In this document: positions 44,094-53,051 of the stretch, piece by piece
How positions within the stretch are numbered: the stretch's first letter is position 1
How the letters are laid out: the number at the start of each line of letters is the position of its first letter
Source of the DNA: Porticoccus sp964276025
GTDB lineage: Bacteria; Pseudomonadota; Gammaproteobacteria; Pseudomonadales; Porticoccaceae
Assembly (NCBI GenBank): GCA_964276025.1
Contig: CAXYDD010000002.1
Location: 806,001 to 870,000, forward strand
Reading direction: 5' to 3'
DNA length: 64,000 nt
Notes under the pieces: generated by a model
What the model was told of the DNA's origin: nothing
Database searches by the model: none
Seen by the model: only the letters and a program-made list of their open reading frames with translations
Program-made: the position numbers and the translations under genes

Positions 44094-46813
44094 CTGGAGG
44101 TTTCCTGTTTTTTGGAAATAGATATTTTATTTTCCATATATAATTCCATATTTTTTTCATTCAACCGATTTAATGGAGTGAGGTATTGATTTAATTTAGA
44201 GCTGGATTTATTCATGTTACCTACCACAGCGAAGCCTTCCATGAATTCTTCAGATAAATGTTCAAGAGAGTCCTTCCATCTAGCTATTCGATCATCCCAG
44301 TTTTCATTTGATAGCATTACTCCAGGAAGAGAATAAGCTGTTTTGGTAAACCCAATAAAACCTTGAGATGATATATTAATTTGACCAAAAGCTACGCCTG
44401 CACTTTTGGCTTCACCCAAAAGTGCATATAAAGGCACCTGGGGTTCTATGGGTCTATCTCCATCCCAAGTACTAGTCTTACATTTATTTCCTGTTTTATA
44501 GTCTATAACTAGGTTTTCTCCATTATCTATTCTGTCTATACGGTCGATCGTTAACTTTAGTGGTAGACGACCTATGTATGTTGCTTCCGATTTCTCCAAA
44601 GACCAAGTTGTAAATGGCATCCTTTCTTTTTCGATATTAAGCCAATGTAGTATTAATGTGCTTAAGCGCTGGGTTTCAAATGATGCATATTTTGATCTCA
44701 TGATATCCGGCCTTTTGGTTCTCCATTCATCTAAAACTGAACATACAGATAGCATGATAGCTTCGTTTAAACCCTTTTTTGTTAAGCTGATCAGTCTCTG
44801 CTGAGAACAGGTTTTCTCCCAAAAAACTTGCATACACTTATGGATAATTATGCCTCTTTCCATATTGGATAAACCAAATGATGGAGGTTGCACCTCTTTT
44901 GCTCCTAATCGGTGTATTGCAAATGCATTAAATGGGCATGATGCTTGATTTTTAAGAATGCTGCTTCCGCCAGCAATATCTTCCTTATCAAGATTAACAA
45001 TAGGACCATTTATACATTTAATTTCCTCTAATTTTATAGTCGATATATCTTCGTATATTGGGTTATTTAGTAGAGAATCATGGATATTAAGATCTTCAAC
45101 TTTCATCCTTTCAAGTCTATAAATTAAAGGGCTAATCTTGAATGATTTGCTGTCTTTCGTTCCACTAAAACTAAAAATAGTATCGGCTGAGGATACTTTT
45201 AATCTTTCTAGCTGCTTTTTTGCCAGTTTTAGCTGTTCCTCAGGTGATGATTTAGGCGTGACATATTGTCTCTGAAGATCAATAGGTATGAGCGAGTTTA
45301 CAATATTTCTATTTGGCCAACTGGCATCATCCATTCCAGTTACCCATAGATGATCAAATTTCAGCGCATTGCTTTCTAATAATCCCATGATGTGAATTGG
45401 GGCATCGGCATCATTGCGTTCAAAAATATATCTATCGGTTGTCTGACTTAACTGTCTCAGCGCTTCCTCTATAGTTACTTTCTGTTTAAGTTGATCAAGA
45501 GAGGCGAGAATCTCAAGTGATCTAAACCACTCTTTTTGCAGTTTATCTTCTTTAACATTTAGATTTTGAGATCCAGGCCAGCCAAAGAAGTCTAGTTGTT
45601 TCTGAAAAAGGGTTAGCCAGACTGAGAAGTAATTTTTTTTTGATACTCCTTTCATGTGGCCGTTAGCTTCTTGATAACAAGAGCTATCCCTTAAGCTATC
45701 GTCATCAATAGGTACGCATTTTTTTTCTGAATACTTCAGTTCTCTGATGAATTGAGCTATAGATAACTCTAATAGAGCTTTTTTACGAAGATATTTTTCA
45801 GCGACTGCTCGAGATGATAGTGAATAACTCTTACCCCAGAATGGAGAATTAAGTAAGCGGCAGTATTCCTCAAGATTTAGACCCCCAACATTCCCTGATA
45901 ATAAAAGTAGGGCGGTTGATATGATAGGCGTATCACTAAGTTTTATACCTATTGATGCCTTATATCGGCTAGTATTTTTAGGGCAACTTGAGCCATCTCT
46001 AGTTGAATTTATTTCTTCCGAAAGTATTCTCTGAGTTGATTTTAGTTTTAGGGCAGAATCAGATAAGATTACTCCTATTCGATGCTCTGGGTATTCTGTA
46101 TGGATTTTTTTTGCCCACTTAGCAGCTGCTCTTATTTCTTGGTTTATATCAAAAAATTCGATGTATTTTGTTGGTACTCGTGCGTTTTCTCTATGCCTGC
46201 ATTCTAATGGTTCCCGTATAATTTTTTTTGACGCTGCTTTAATCAGATTCTGGTACAAGGGAGGTATTTGATCAAATCCAAGTGTAATGATATCGGCAGT
46301 ATTTTTAATCTTTTTGTCTTTAAAAAGACTAGTTAAAATCTGAGCGGTATCAGCTTCAGTAATAAAATGATAATTTTTTAAAGCCAGCTTGAATTCTGAG
46401 ATCCAGAGATAAAATAATGGGGCATTATCTTTTAGTTTCGAGCAGGGAATCCCCCATCTTTGCATGATATTATAACTATCTCTAGCCAGACCGGAATAAT
46501 TCCCCGGGGTTAGTACTTCAAAACTATCTGCAATTATCTTTTCCCAGATAACATGTTCAGTTAATTCAGAAACAATAGCGTAATTTGGAGCCTTAAATTT
46601 TCCACTATCACAGCAGCGCAACCAAGTTTCATTAATCCATCTCTCGATAGCAAAAATTTTAGGTTCAGGCCAGCTAGTATTCCCCAGGTCTATTTGGTGT
46701 TGCCCCCAGCTTTCTCTTACTATTATTGCAAGATGATCAGTGGATGTGAGCACTAATGCTCCTGATTTAATTTGTTCTTTTATTGCATGAATATCAAAAA
46801 GCGGGCGCATCAT
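44090..46813 (-). CDS. AddB-like PD-(D/E)XK nuclease, 'probable DNA repair protein' family
   Basis: This 907-residue protein fits the roughly 900-residue gammaproteobacterial family related to AddB. The N-terminus LVLTSTDHLAIIVRESWGQ and SWPEPKIFAIERWINETW match the family opening. The centre has GLLESNALKFDHLWVTGMDD. The nuclease region contains ASCPFNAFAIHRLGA (Cys626), GIIIHKCMQVFW and catalytic IDRIDRIDNGENLVIDYKTG near residue 771. The last hundred residues contain no cysteine, although AddB proteins usually place three there for a 4Fe-4S staple. It is the first gene of a two-gene operon with the AddA-like helicase. Confidence 0.85.
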   Translation of the reverse strand: MMRPLFDIHAIKEQIKSGALVLTSTDHLAIIVRESWGQHQIDLGNTSWPEPKIFAIERWINETWLRCCDSGKFKAPNYAIVSELTEHVIWEKIIADSFEVLTPGNYSGLARDSYNIMQRWGIPCSKLKDNAPLFYLWISEFKLALKNYHFITEADTAQILTSLFKDKKIKNTADIITLGFDQIPPLYQNLIKAASKKIIREPLECRHRENARVPTKYIEFFDINQEIRAAAKWAKKIHTEYPEHRIGVILSDSALKLKSTQRILSEEINSTRDGSSCPKNTSRYKASIGIKLSDTPIISTALLLLSGNVGGLNLEEYCRLLNSPFWGKSYSLSSRAVAEKYLRKKALLELSIAQFIRELKYSEKKCVPIDDDSLRDSSCYQEANGHMKGVSKKNYFSVWLTLFQKQLDFFGWPGSQNLNVKEDKLQKEWFRSLEILASLDQLKQKVTIEEALRQLSQTTDRYIFERNDADAPIHIMGLLESNALKFDHLWVTGMDDASWPNRNIVNSLIPIDLQRQYVTPKSSPEEQLKLAKKQLERLKVSSADTIFSFSGTKDSKSFKISPLIYRLERMKVEDLNIHDSLLNNPIYEDISTIKLEEIKCINGPIVNLDKEDIAGGSSILKNQASCPFNAFAIHRLGAKEVQPPSFGLSNMERGIIIHKCMQVFWEKTCSQQRLISLTKKGLNEAIMLSVCSVLDEWRTKRPDIMRSKYASFETQRLSTLILHWLNIEKERMPFTTWSLEKSEATYIGRLPLKLTIDRIDRIDNGENLVIDYKTGNKCKTSTWDGDRPIEPQVPLYALLGEAKSAGVAFGQINISSQGFIGFTKTAYSLPGVMLSNENWDDRIARWKDSLEHLSEEFMEGFAVVGNMNKSSSKLNQYLTPLNRLNEKNMELYMENKISISKKQETSS

Positions 46814-46938
46814 GGCATTAAACTTTGTTATCCTAGTTAAATTCTATGATCGCATAACTTTTCGTTTGAAAAAAGATGTACTTGATAGGTTTTTTAATTT
46901 TTCATCATCTCTAAAGCTAATTAGGAGATACAACTAAT

Positions 46939-48201
46939 ATGACTATAGTTTATTTTAGTTTTATTATCGGCGGGTTCATTCTTGGCACATTAATAGCATT
47001 CTTGATTGCAAGAGGCGCTATAGCAACTCGAGACCAACAAAAAGCAGTATTAGAGACACGACTAGAGATGGAGCAATCTAGATTTAGAGAGCAATCCTTA
47101 TCAGATCAGGCTAAATATAATGAGCAGTCAGCTTTACTGAAGGAATCCCGTGAAATTCTTGGTAAAGAATTTGAGAATTTAGCCAATCGAATATTTGATT
47201 CTAAGCAAGAGAGATTCTCAAAAGACAATCAACGTACACTCAATTCTTCTATTGGACCACTCCGCGAGGAAATCACGAGATTTCATAAGCATATAGAGGA
47301 TTCTCACCATAGAGAAAATGCTGCAAGAAGTGAGATGAACGGATCAATTAAAGAATTGATGAAACAAACTAATCTAGTGAGAGGGGAGGCCTCTAATCTA
47401 GCAAGTGCTCTTAAGGGTGACAGCAAGTCTCAGGGTAATTGGGGAGAAATGATTTTGGAAAGAATGCTCGAGGAGTCTGGCCTTTCCAGCCCCAGGGAAT
47501 ATGTTACCCAAGAACCACATCTCGATCAACAGGGGCGACGTAGGCTTCCTGATGTAATTATTCATATGCCCGATCAAAGAGATATGGTGATCGACTCAAA
47601 GGTTTCACTGACAGATTATGAGCGATATAAAAATGAGCCTGATTCTGTTGTGCAAAAGAAATATTTAAAGCAACATATTAGCTCGGTCAAAGTTCATATA
47701 AAAGAACTTAGTGAAAAATCTTATGAGCAACTTGAGGGTATCAATACGCTTGATTTTGTATTGTTATTTATACCAATAGAAGGTGCTTTCATGTTGGCCC
47801 TACAAAACGATGATATGCTGTTTAACGATGCATATAAAAAGAACATCATACTTTCAAGCCCCAGCACTCTTATGGCTATGTTAAAGATCGTAAAAAATGT
47901 TTGGCGCTTCGAAGACCAAAATAGAAATGCACAGAAAATCTCAGATGAAGCAGGAAAGCTTTATGATCAAATGGCTCTGGTAATAGAGTCATTAGATAAT
48001 ATTGGAGAGCATATTGAAAAAAGTCAAAATGCATTTGAAGTAGCTAAAAAGCGAATGAAAACTGGCAAAGGTAATCTTATGAACAGATTTGATGCAATTA
48101 AAAAATTAGGTCCTAATACAAAGCGTAATATTTCAGAAGCTTGGATTGGTCGAGATAAAGATAACCTATCTATAAAGTATGACTTAGATGATAAAAAATA
48201 G
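46939..48201 (+). CDS. rmuC: DNA recombination protein RmuC
   Basis: RmuC limits recombination between inverted repeats in E. coli and has a predicted nuclease-like core. The 420 residues begin with one membrane segment (about residues 3-25), continue with a long coiled coil to about residue 150, and contain the RmuC domain (QGNWGEMILERMLEESGL, then DVIIHMPDQRDMVIDSKVSLTDYERY and LDFVLLFIPIEGAFMLAL). GGAGATACAACTA precedes the ATG. It is divergent from the AddB-like gene. Confidence 0.95.
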   Translation: MTIVYFSFIIGGFILGTLIAFLIARGAIATRDQQKAVLETRLEMEQSRFREQSLSDQAKYNEQSALLKESREILGKEFENLANRIFDSKQERFSKDNQRTLNSSIGPLREEITRFHKHIEDSHHRENAARSEMNGSIKELMKQTNLVRGEASNLASALKGDSKSQGNWGEMILERMLEESGLSSPREYVTQEPHLDQQGRRRLPDVIIHMPDQRDMVIDSKVSLTDYERYKNEPDSVVQKKYLKQHISSVKVHIKELSEKSYEQLEGINTLDFVLLFIPIEGAFMLALQNDDMLFNDAYKKNIILSSPSTLMAMLKIVKNVWRFEDQNRNAQKISDEAGKLYDQMALVIESLDNIGEHIEKSQNAFEVAKKRMKTGKGNLMNRFDAIKKLGPNTKRNISEAWIGRDKDNLSIKYDLDDKK

Positions 48202-48258
48202 TATTAAATATACAATTTTACCTTAGTTTAAATTATCAATTGTAGTGAATGTTAAATA

Positions 48259-48801
48259 ATGAATTCAATAACTTATTTAGAATATATTATCATACCGGTA
48301 TCAATAATCTGTATGTTGGGTTTATACGCTTTAATTCTTCACCTAAAGGTTCGCGAGCAGAACCTACAAAGAAAAAGTAATGCTGATATTCTTTCAAAGC
48401 AATTAGTTAAGCGTCAGGCCGAGTTCAAGGAGAGTATTCGAGTAATTGCATCTGCAATTGTTCAGAATCAGGTTAGCCTGACTGAGGGTGCGATAAGGAT
48501 AAATAAGCTATCGAGTCTATTAGAGGGGGCTCTAAGCGCCGATAAAGCATATGAGGTTTTTTCAAGATTAACTGATGCGACAGCTCATATTCCAATTCTG
48601 GAAAATTGGACTAAACTTACAAAAGAAGAACAAGCTTTTTTTGAAATCGAAAGAAAAAAAATAGAGAAAGATTTTCAGCATTCAATAAAAACCTCCGCTC
48701 AAAGAATTATTGATTTGCACTCTGGCAAAATACAGCTAGAAAAAAAATCACACTTTGGAAATACTGAAGAAAAAATTCCTGCTAAATTTATAGATGGTTA
48801 A
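48259..48801 (+). CDS. DUF2489 membrane-anchored protein
   Basis: This 180-residue protein has one N-terminal membrane segment (about residues 8-28) followed by a helical cytoplasmic region. IRVIASAIVQNQVSLTEGAIRI and the TKLTKEEQAFFEIERKKIEKDF segment fit the DUF2489 family, which is widespread in gammaproteobacteria and has no known function. It follows rmuC by 57 bases on the same strand, so cotranscription is possible. Confidence 0.8.
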   Translation: MNSITYLEYIIIPVSIICMLGLYALILHLKVREQNLQRKSNADILSKQLVKRQAEFKESIRVIASAIVQNQVSLTEGAIRINKLSSLLEGALSADKAYEVFSRLTDATAHIPILENWTKLTKEEQAFFEIERKKIEKDFQHSIKTSAQRIIDLHSGKIQLEKKSHFGNTEEKIPAKFIDG

Positions 48802-48807
48802 TATAAT

Positions 48808-48846
48808 CAATAAATTGAATAAGCGATGAAAATTTATTGGCGCTTA
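48808..48846 (+). repeat. Interleaved inverted repeats after DUF2489
   Basis: CAATAAATT (48808-48816) pairs with AATTTATTG (48831-48839), and TAAGCG (48820-48825) pairs with CGCTTA (48841-48846). The order A-B-A'-B' allows either of two hairpins or a pseudoknot. A run of six T begins five bases after B', so the second hairpin may be a weak terminator for the rmuC transcript. Confidence 0.4.
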
Positions 48847-48871
48847 AGCAGTTTTTTAAAATATAGGATTG

Positions 48872-49192
48872 CTATTTAAGGTATGGAATAGTCCCAGCAG
48901 CATCACTGCTATCAATTATATGGACAGTGCTATTGCTCCCATTCATCCTTAATTTTCTGAATTTTTGATAGTCTGGATCATCAATAAATGCTTGAGCTGC
49001 CTCCAAGCTTGGAAACTCAACTAGCGCTATAAGTGAAGCATCAGTGGGTTTACCTTCAACTTGCTTGATGTTTCCGCTTCTTGATAAATATTTACCACCA
49101 TGTTTGTGTACAATATCATGAACATTTATAGCATAGCTAGATACCCATGAATCATCGGTAATAACGACCTCTCCAATCAAATAGGCAGTCAT
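48872..49192 (-). CDS. DUF1330 family protein
   Basis: This small cytosolic protein has the ferredoxin-like dimeric alpha/beta-barrel pattern of DUF1330 (AYLIGEVVITDDSW, YLSRSGNIKQVEG, LVEFPSLEAAQAFIDDPDYQKFRKLR). Function is unknown. I start at the ATG at 49192 (106 residues) because GGAGG lies five bases upstream (49198-49202 on the other strand). The upstream TTG at 49216 would translate through that ribosome binding site and add eight unconserved residues. Confidence 0.85.
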   Translation of the reverse strand: MTAYLIGEVVITDDSWVSSYAINVHDIVHKHGGKYLSRSGNIKQVEGKPTDASLIALVEFPSLEAAQAFIDDPDYQKFRKLRMNGSNSTVHIIDSSDAAGTIPYLK

Positions 49193-49244
49193 TTTTTCCT
49201 CCAATATTTTATACAAATTAGTGAATTATTAATATCAGGCTAGG

Positions 49245-49652
49245 TTATGACATCATCCCAAGCATAAAAACCCCCCATGGCACGTAAAAAAGTGAACCAA
49301 AAATTATGATATTCCATAAAGATTGCATACACCAATTTGTATTAGCCTTTATGTCTTTTTTGGTTACTTGCATTGATGTTGAAATTTGTAGCGCAGCTAA
49401 AGAATAAAAAAATGGAACAATTAAACCAATAATAAGTGAAGATATGCTACTAGGCGATAATTTTAGGCATGTTACCAAAACAATTATAAAAATAGACCCA
49501 TAAAATATCACTTTTTTGGCCTCAGCAAAAAGATGCATATTCTGAAAATTCCGCCAAAGAAAGTAGAGCATTGCTAGAGGCCCAAAAAAAATGGCTCCAA
49601 AAAAGATTTGAAGGGGGGAGTAGATAGGTGCCCTCGCTTTCACCATATTCAT
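49245..49652 (-). CDS. Four-span membrane protein of unknown function
   Basis: The 135 residues contain about four hydrophobic segments (near residues 14-33, 46-64, 68-88 and 110-133), separated by short polar loops with KKDIKANTNW in the last loop. I do not recognise a named family. The start codon overlaps the cupin gene's stop as ATGA, so the two proteins are translationally coupled and may work together at the membrane. No catalytic motif is visible. Confidence 0.75.
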   Translation of the reverse strand: MNMVKARAPIYSPLQIFFGAIFFGPLAMLYFLWRNFQNMHLFAEAKKVIFYGSIFIIVLVTCLKLSPSSISSLIIGLIVPFFYSLAALQISTSMQVTKKDIKANTNWCMQSLWNIIIFGSLFYVPWGVFMLGMMS

Positions 49653-50071
49653 TCTTCTTCAGGTAGGAATATACGATCTTTGCCAAAAAATTCAGGAGCT
49701 TGAACCGATAACACTTTTAAGGGCTTGATAGATGTGACTTTTACTGCGTGAGGGGTACCTTTCTCTATCCGTAAATAATCCCCTCGTTTGATCATGAATC
49801 GCTCATTATTTCGCTGAAATTCTCCTTCTCCGTCTAAAACATAAATAGTTTCAGTATGTATAGCATGCATATGAAGAGGGACTGATTTCTTAATTACAAT
49901 CAAAAAATCAGTAGAATTCATATCGCTTGATATTTTATGAACGTAAATGTTATCGATATCTTTTGGTATTGATATTGAATCTAATGCAATTTTTTCTGAG
50001 TAGACAGGACATGAGCCAATCACAAAGATTGATATAAATATAAAAAATGATAAATAAAATTTATTAACCAT
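49649..50071 (-). CDS. Exported cupin-domain protein
   Basis: The 140 residues start with a signal sequence (about residues 1-25, IFVIGSCPVYS), which could be cut by signal peptidase I or, less likely, processed as a lipoprotein at the Cys. The rest is a single cupin barrel with the metal site pattern HMHAIHTETIYVLDGEGEF (His, His, Glu) and a second motif, GTPHAV. Ligands for a divalent metal are therefore present. The substrate is unknown. It is the first gene of a two-gene unit with a four-span membrane protein. Confidence 0.85.
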   Translation of the reverse strand: MVNKFYLSFFIFISIFVIGSCPVYSEKIALDSISIPKDIDNIYVHKISSDMNSTDFLIVIKKSVPLHMHAIHTETIYVLDGEGEFQRNNERFMIKRGDYLRIEKGTPHAVKVTSIKPLKVLSVQAPEFFGKDRIFLPEEE

Positions 50072-50149
50072 AGGTTTTAATTAGAGTTTCCTCTTTACTC
50101 ATTCCAGCTTCAAATATTTACTTATTTATAACAGAAAAATATCTTCTCA

Positions 50150-52384
50150 TTATCCTACATTACTTAGTAGAGAGTTGAGTGTTTTACTTGGTCGCATAGC
50201 TTTTTCAACTATTTCGGAATTAGGTCGATAATAGCCTCCGATATCAACTTTATCTCCCTGACAAGATATCAGCTCCTCTGTGATAGTTTTTTCATTATCA
50301 CGAAGTTTTTTTGATAATTTCTCAAAAATTATCTGGAGTTCAGAGCATTCATTCTGTTTTGCGATCTCATCAGCCCAATATAGAGCTAAATAAAAATGAC
50401 TACCTCTATTATCAAGTTCTTTTACTTTTCTTGATGGAGATTTCCCTTCCTCTAGAAGTCGGCATGTTGCTTTATCCAATGAGTTAGCTAGGATTTTTGC
50501 TTTAGGATTATCGGTTTTTACTGCAATATCTTCCAGTGAAACAGCTAAAGCAAGAAACTCTCCTAACGAATCCCATCTGAGGTGACCTTCCTCTATGAAC
50601 TGCTGTACGTGTTTTGGTGCAGAACCACCAGCCCCTGTTTCATAGAGACCTCCTCCTGCCATAAGTGGAACAATTGATAGCATTTTTGCACTAGTTCCTA
50701 GCTCTAATATTGGAAATAAGTCAGTTAGGTAATCTCTTAATACATTTCCTGTCACAGAAATAGTATCTTTACCATTTTTCATTCTTTCCATAGTTAGACG
50801 GATAGCTCTCTCCGGGGTCATGATTTCAATACGAATATCTTTTGTATTATGATCTTCAAGATATTTTTCTACCTTTTTGGTCATTTGTGCATCATGACCA
50901 CGTTTATCGTCCAACCAGAAGATTGCTGGGGTATTACTTGCTTCAGCGCGGTTAACAGCTAATTTTACCCAGTCTTGAATAGGCTCATCTTTTACTTGAC
51001 ACATACGCCATATGTCACCTTTTTCAATATTTTCATGCTGAAGTAAAATCTCACCATGTTGATCAACTACCTGCATTTTTCCGTCTGACGGCACAGTAAA
51101 TGTCTTATCATGTGAGCCATATTCCTCTGCTTTTTTTGCCATAAGACCTACGTTAGAAACTGTTCCCATCGTTGTAGGATCAAATGCATCATGATGCTTA
51201 CAGAAGTTAATTACTTCTTGATATATGGTTGCATAGCTAGTATCTGGAATAACTGCTTTCGTGTCTCTTAATTTACCATGCGCATTCCACATTTTTCCGC
51301 CACTACGTATCATCGCTGGCATAGATGCGTCAACAATCACATCACTAGGAACATGTAAGTTAGTAATACCTTTATCGGAATCAACCATAGCCATTTCTGG
51401 ACGGACTTCATAACATTTACGAAATTCGGTCTCAACTTCAACTCGCATAGAGTAGGGAAGCTGATCAACTTTCTTTAAAACACTGCCTATCCCATCATTT
51501 GGATTAACTTCCAGTTCAGTTAGGATGGATTCATATTTCTGGAAAGCCTCTTCATAATAAACAGTAACAGCATGCCCAAAAACAATAGGGTCGGATACTT
51601 TCATCATTGTAGCTTTGAGGTGTAATGAAAATAACAGGTCTGCTTTTCTAGCACCCTCCATTTCTTCATCCAAAAACTTCCGAAGCGCTTTGACACCCAT
51701 AAACATAATACTTATCAGATCCTTACTATCAGTAGCAATATCCTTTTTTAAAATCGTGATCTTTCCTTTAGTGTCGACATGCTGAATTTTTACGGGACCA
51801 GATTTTTTTAGTGTTGTGGCTATATCACTACTATAAAAATCTCCACTTCTCATATGTGCAACATGTGTTCTTGAGGACTGGCTCCATTTACCCATAGTGT
51901 GTGGATTTTTACGTGCAAATTGTTTAACAGCACTAGGGGCTCTTCGGTCTGAATTACCTTCACGAAGAACTGGATTTACTGCGCTTCCAAGCACTTTTGC
52001 ATATTTATCTTTTACATCTTTTGTTTCCGGATCTTTAGCTGTTTCTGGATAATCTGGTATGTCGTAGCCTTTGGACTGAAGTTCAGAGATTGCCTCTTGA
52101 AGTTGTGGAATAGATGCGCTTATATTGGGCAATTTAATGATATTAGCGTGAGGGTCTTGTGTTAGAAGACCTAATTCCTCTAAGGCATTGTTCTCTTGCT
52201 TTTCTTTTGGTAATTTTTCTGAAAATGCAGATATTATCCTGGAAGCTAGAGATAGATCAGATGTTTCAACAACAACACTCGCAGCTTTAGTAAATGCATT
52301 TACTATTGGCAGAAGAGAATATGTTGCTAAAGCTGGAGCTTCATCAGTTTTAGTATAAATTATTTTTGAAATTTTTTTGTTCAC
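50150..52384 (-). CDS. icd: Monomeric NADP-dependent isocitrate dehydrogenase
   Basis: This is the large, monomeric form of isocitrate dehydrogenase (about 740 residues), unrelated in length to the 416-residue dimeric Icd. It converts isocitrate to 2-oxoglutarate with NADPH in the citric acid cycle. The opening IIYTKTDEAPALATYSLLPIV, DRRAPSAVKQFARKNPHTMG and the nucleotide/substrate region VPLMAGGGLYETGAGGSAPKHVQQF are diagnostic. Pseudomonas carries such an enzyme near a cold-shock gene, and the same neighbour is seen here. Confidence 0.97.
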   Translation of the reverse strand: MNKKISKIIYTKTDEAPALATYSLLPIVNAFTKAASVVVETSDLSLASRIISAFSEKLPKEKQENNALEELGLLTQDPHANIIKLPNISASIPQLQEAISELQSKGYDIPDYPETAKDPETKDVKDKYAKVLGSAVNPVLREGNSDRRAPSAVKQFARKNPHTMGKWSQSSRTHVAHMRSGDFYSSDIATTLKKSGPVKIQHVDTKGKITILKKDIATDSKDLISIMFMGVKALRKFLDEEMEGARKADLLFSLHLKATMMKVSDPIVFGHAVTVYYEEAFQKYESILTELEVNPNDGIGSVLKKVDQLPYSMRVEVETEFRKCYEVRPEMAMVDSDKGITNLHVPSDVIVDASMPAMIRSGGKMWNAHGKLRDTKAVIPDTSYATIYQEVINFCKHHDAFDPTTMGTVSNVGLMAKKAEEYGSHDKTFTVPSDGKMQVVDQHGEILLQHENIEKGDIWRMCQVKDEPIQDWVKLAVNRAEASNTPAIFWLDDKRGHDAQMTKKVEKYLEDHNTKDIRIEIMTPERAIRLTMERMKNGKDTISVTGNVLRDYLTDLFPILELGTSAKMLSIVPLMAGGGLYETGAGGSAPKHVQQFIEEGHLRWDSLGEFLALAVSLEDIAVKTDNPKAKILANSLDKATCRLLEEGKSPSRKVKELDNRGSHFYLALYWADEIAKQNECSELQIIFEKLSKKLRDNEKTITEELISCQGDKVDIGGYYRPNSEIVEKAMRPSKTLNSLLSNVG

Positions 52385-52581
52385 AGGTTGCTCCTCAGGA
52401 TACTGATAAATATCTACAGAATTAATATGCGTCTATATACTTAAAAAATGTCGTTTCATATGTAACTTATTGTATTTATTGTATAGAAAAACGTAGAAAA
52501 TTTAAAGTTTTTGTAAAAAAACTACAATTAAATTTGTTTGAAATCTATGGATATGCATGAAGGATAATGGGTTTACTTATT

Positions 52582-52617
52582 AAAAAAAAAGCGACCGGTT
52601 GTCAATCAACCTGCCGC
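52582..52617 (-). terminator. Rho-independent terminator of the cold-shock gene
   Basis: Read on the reverse strand, GCGGC-A-GGTTG, a five-base loop and CAACC-G-GTCGC form a ten-pair stem with one mismatch, followed by nine T. It lies 26 bases after the cold-shock stop codon. It is the clearest terminator in the window. Confidence 0.88.
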
Positions 52618-52642
52618 CTTTGTGTGCTCATTTTTGAATAAA

Positions 52643-52849
52643 TTATTCAGGAACTACGTTATTTGCGCACGGCCCTTTTTGACCTTGACCAACTTCAAAT
52701 GAAACTGCTTGGCCATCATTTAAGGTAGCGTAACCACCACCGTTTTTTATTTCTGAATGATGTACAAAAAGGTCTTTTCCACCATCTTCTGGAGTTATAA
52801 AACCAAAACCTTTGTCAGCATTAAACCACTTCACTGTACCTTTGCTCAT
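52643..52849 (-). CDS. Cold-shock domain protein, CspA family
   Basis: The 68 residues form a single cold-shock domain that binds single-stranded RNA or DNA as a chaperone. RNP1 (KGFGFI) and RNP2 (DLFVHHS) are intact, and the protein opens MSKGTVKWFNADKGFGF. The sequence fits CspA/C/E; I cannot say whether it is cold-induced. A strong terminator follows, and about 200 bases of AT-rich leader/promoter DNA precede it, consistent with a stand-alone gene. Confidence 0.95.
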   Translation of the reverse strand: MSKGTVKWFNADKGFGFITPEDGGKDLFVHHSEIKNGGGYATLNDGQAVSFEVGQGQKGPCANNVVPE

Positions 52850-53051
52850 AGTATTCTCTTTTATTTTCTAAATTGAATTTTATGCAGAATCCTGCCTTTT
52901 CATTATAACCTTATATGCAGTAAAAACTACTAAGGACAAAAAAAACAACTTTTATTTTGCAAGAGACATTATATTTTTTGATTCAAAAAAACTGCCTGCT
53001 ATATACTAAGTATGGGTATTTATCACTAAAATACTGATATTTATAGCTTTA

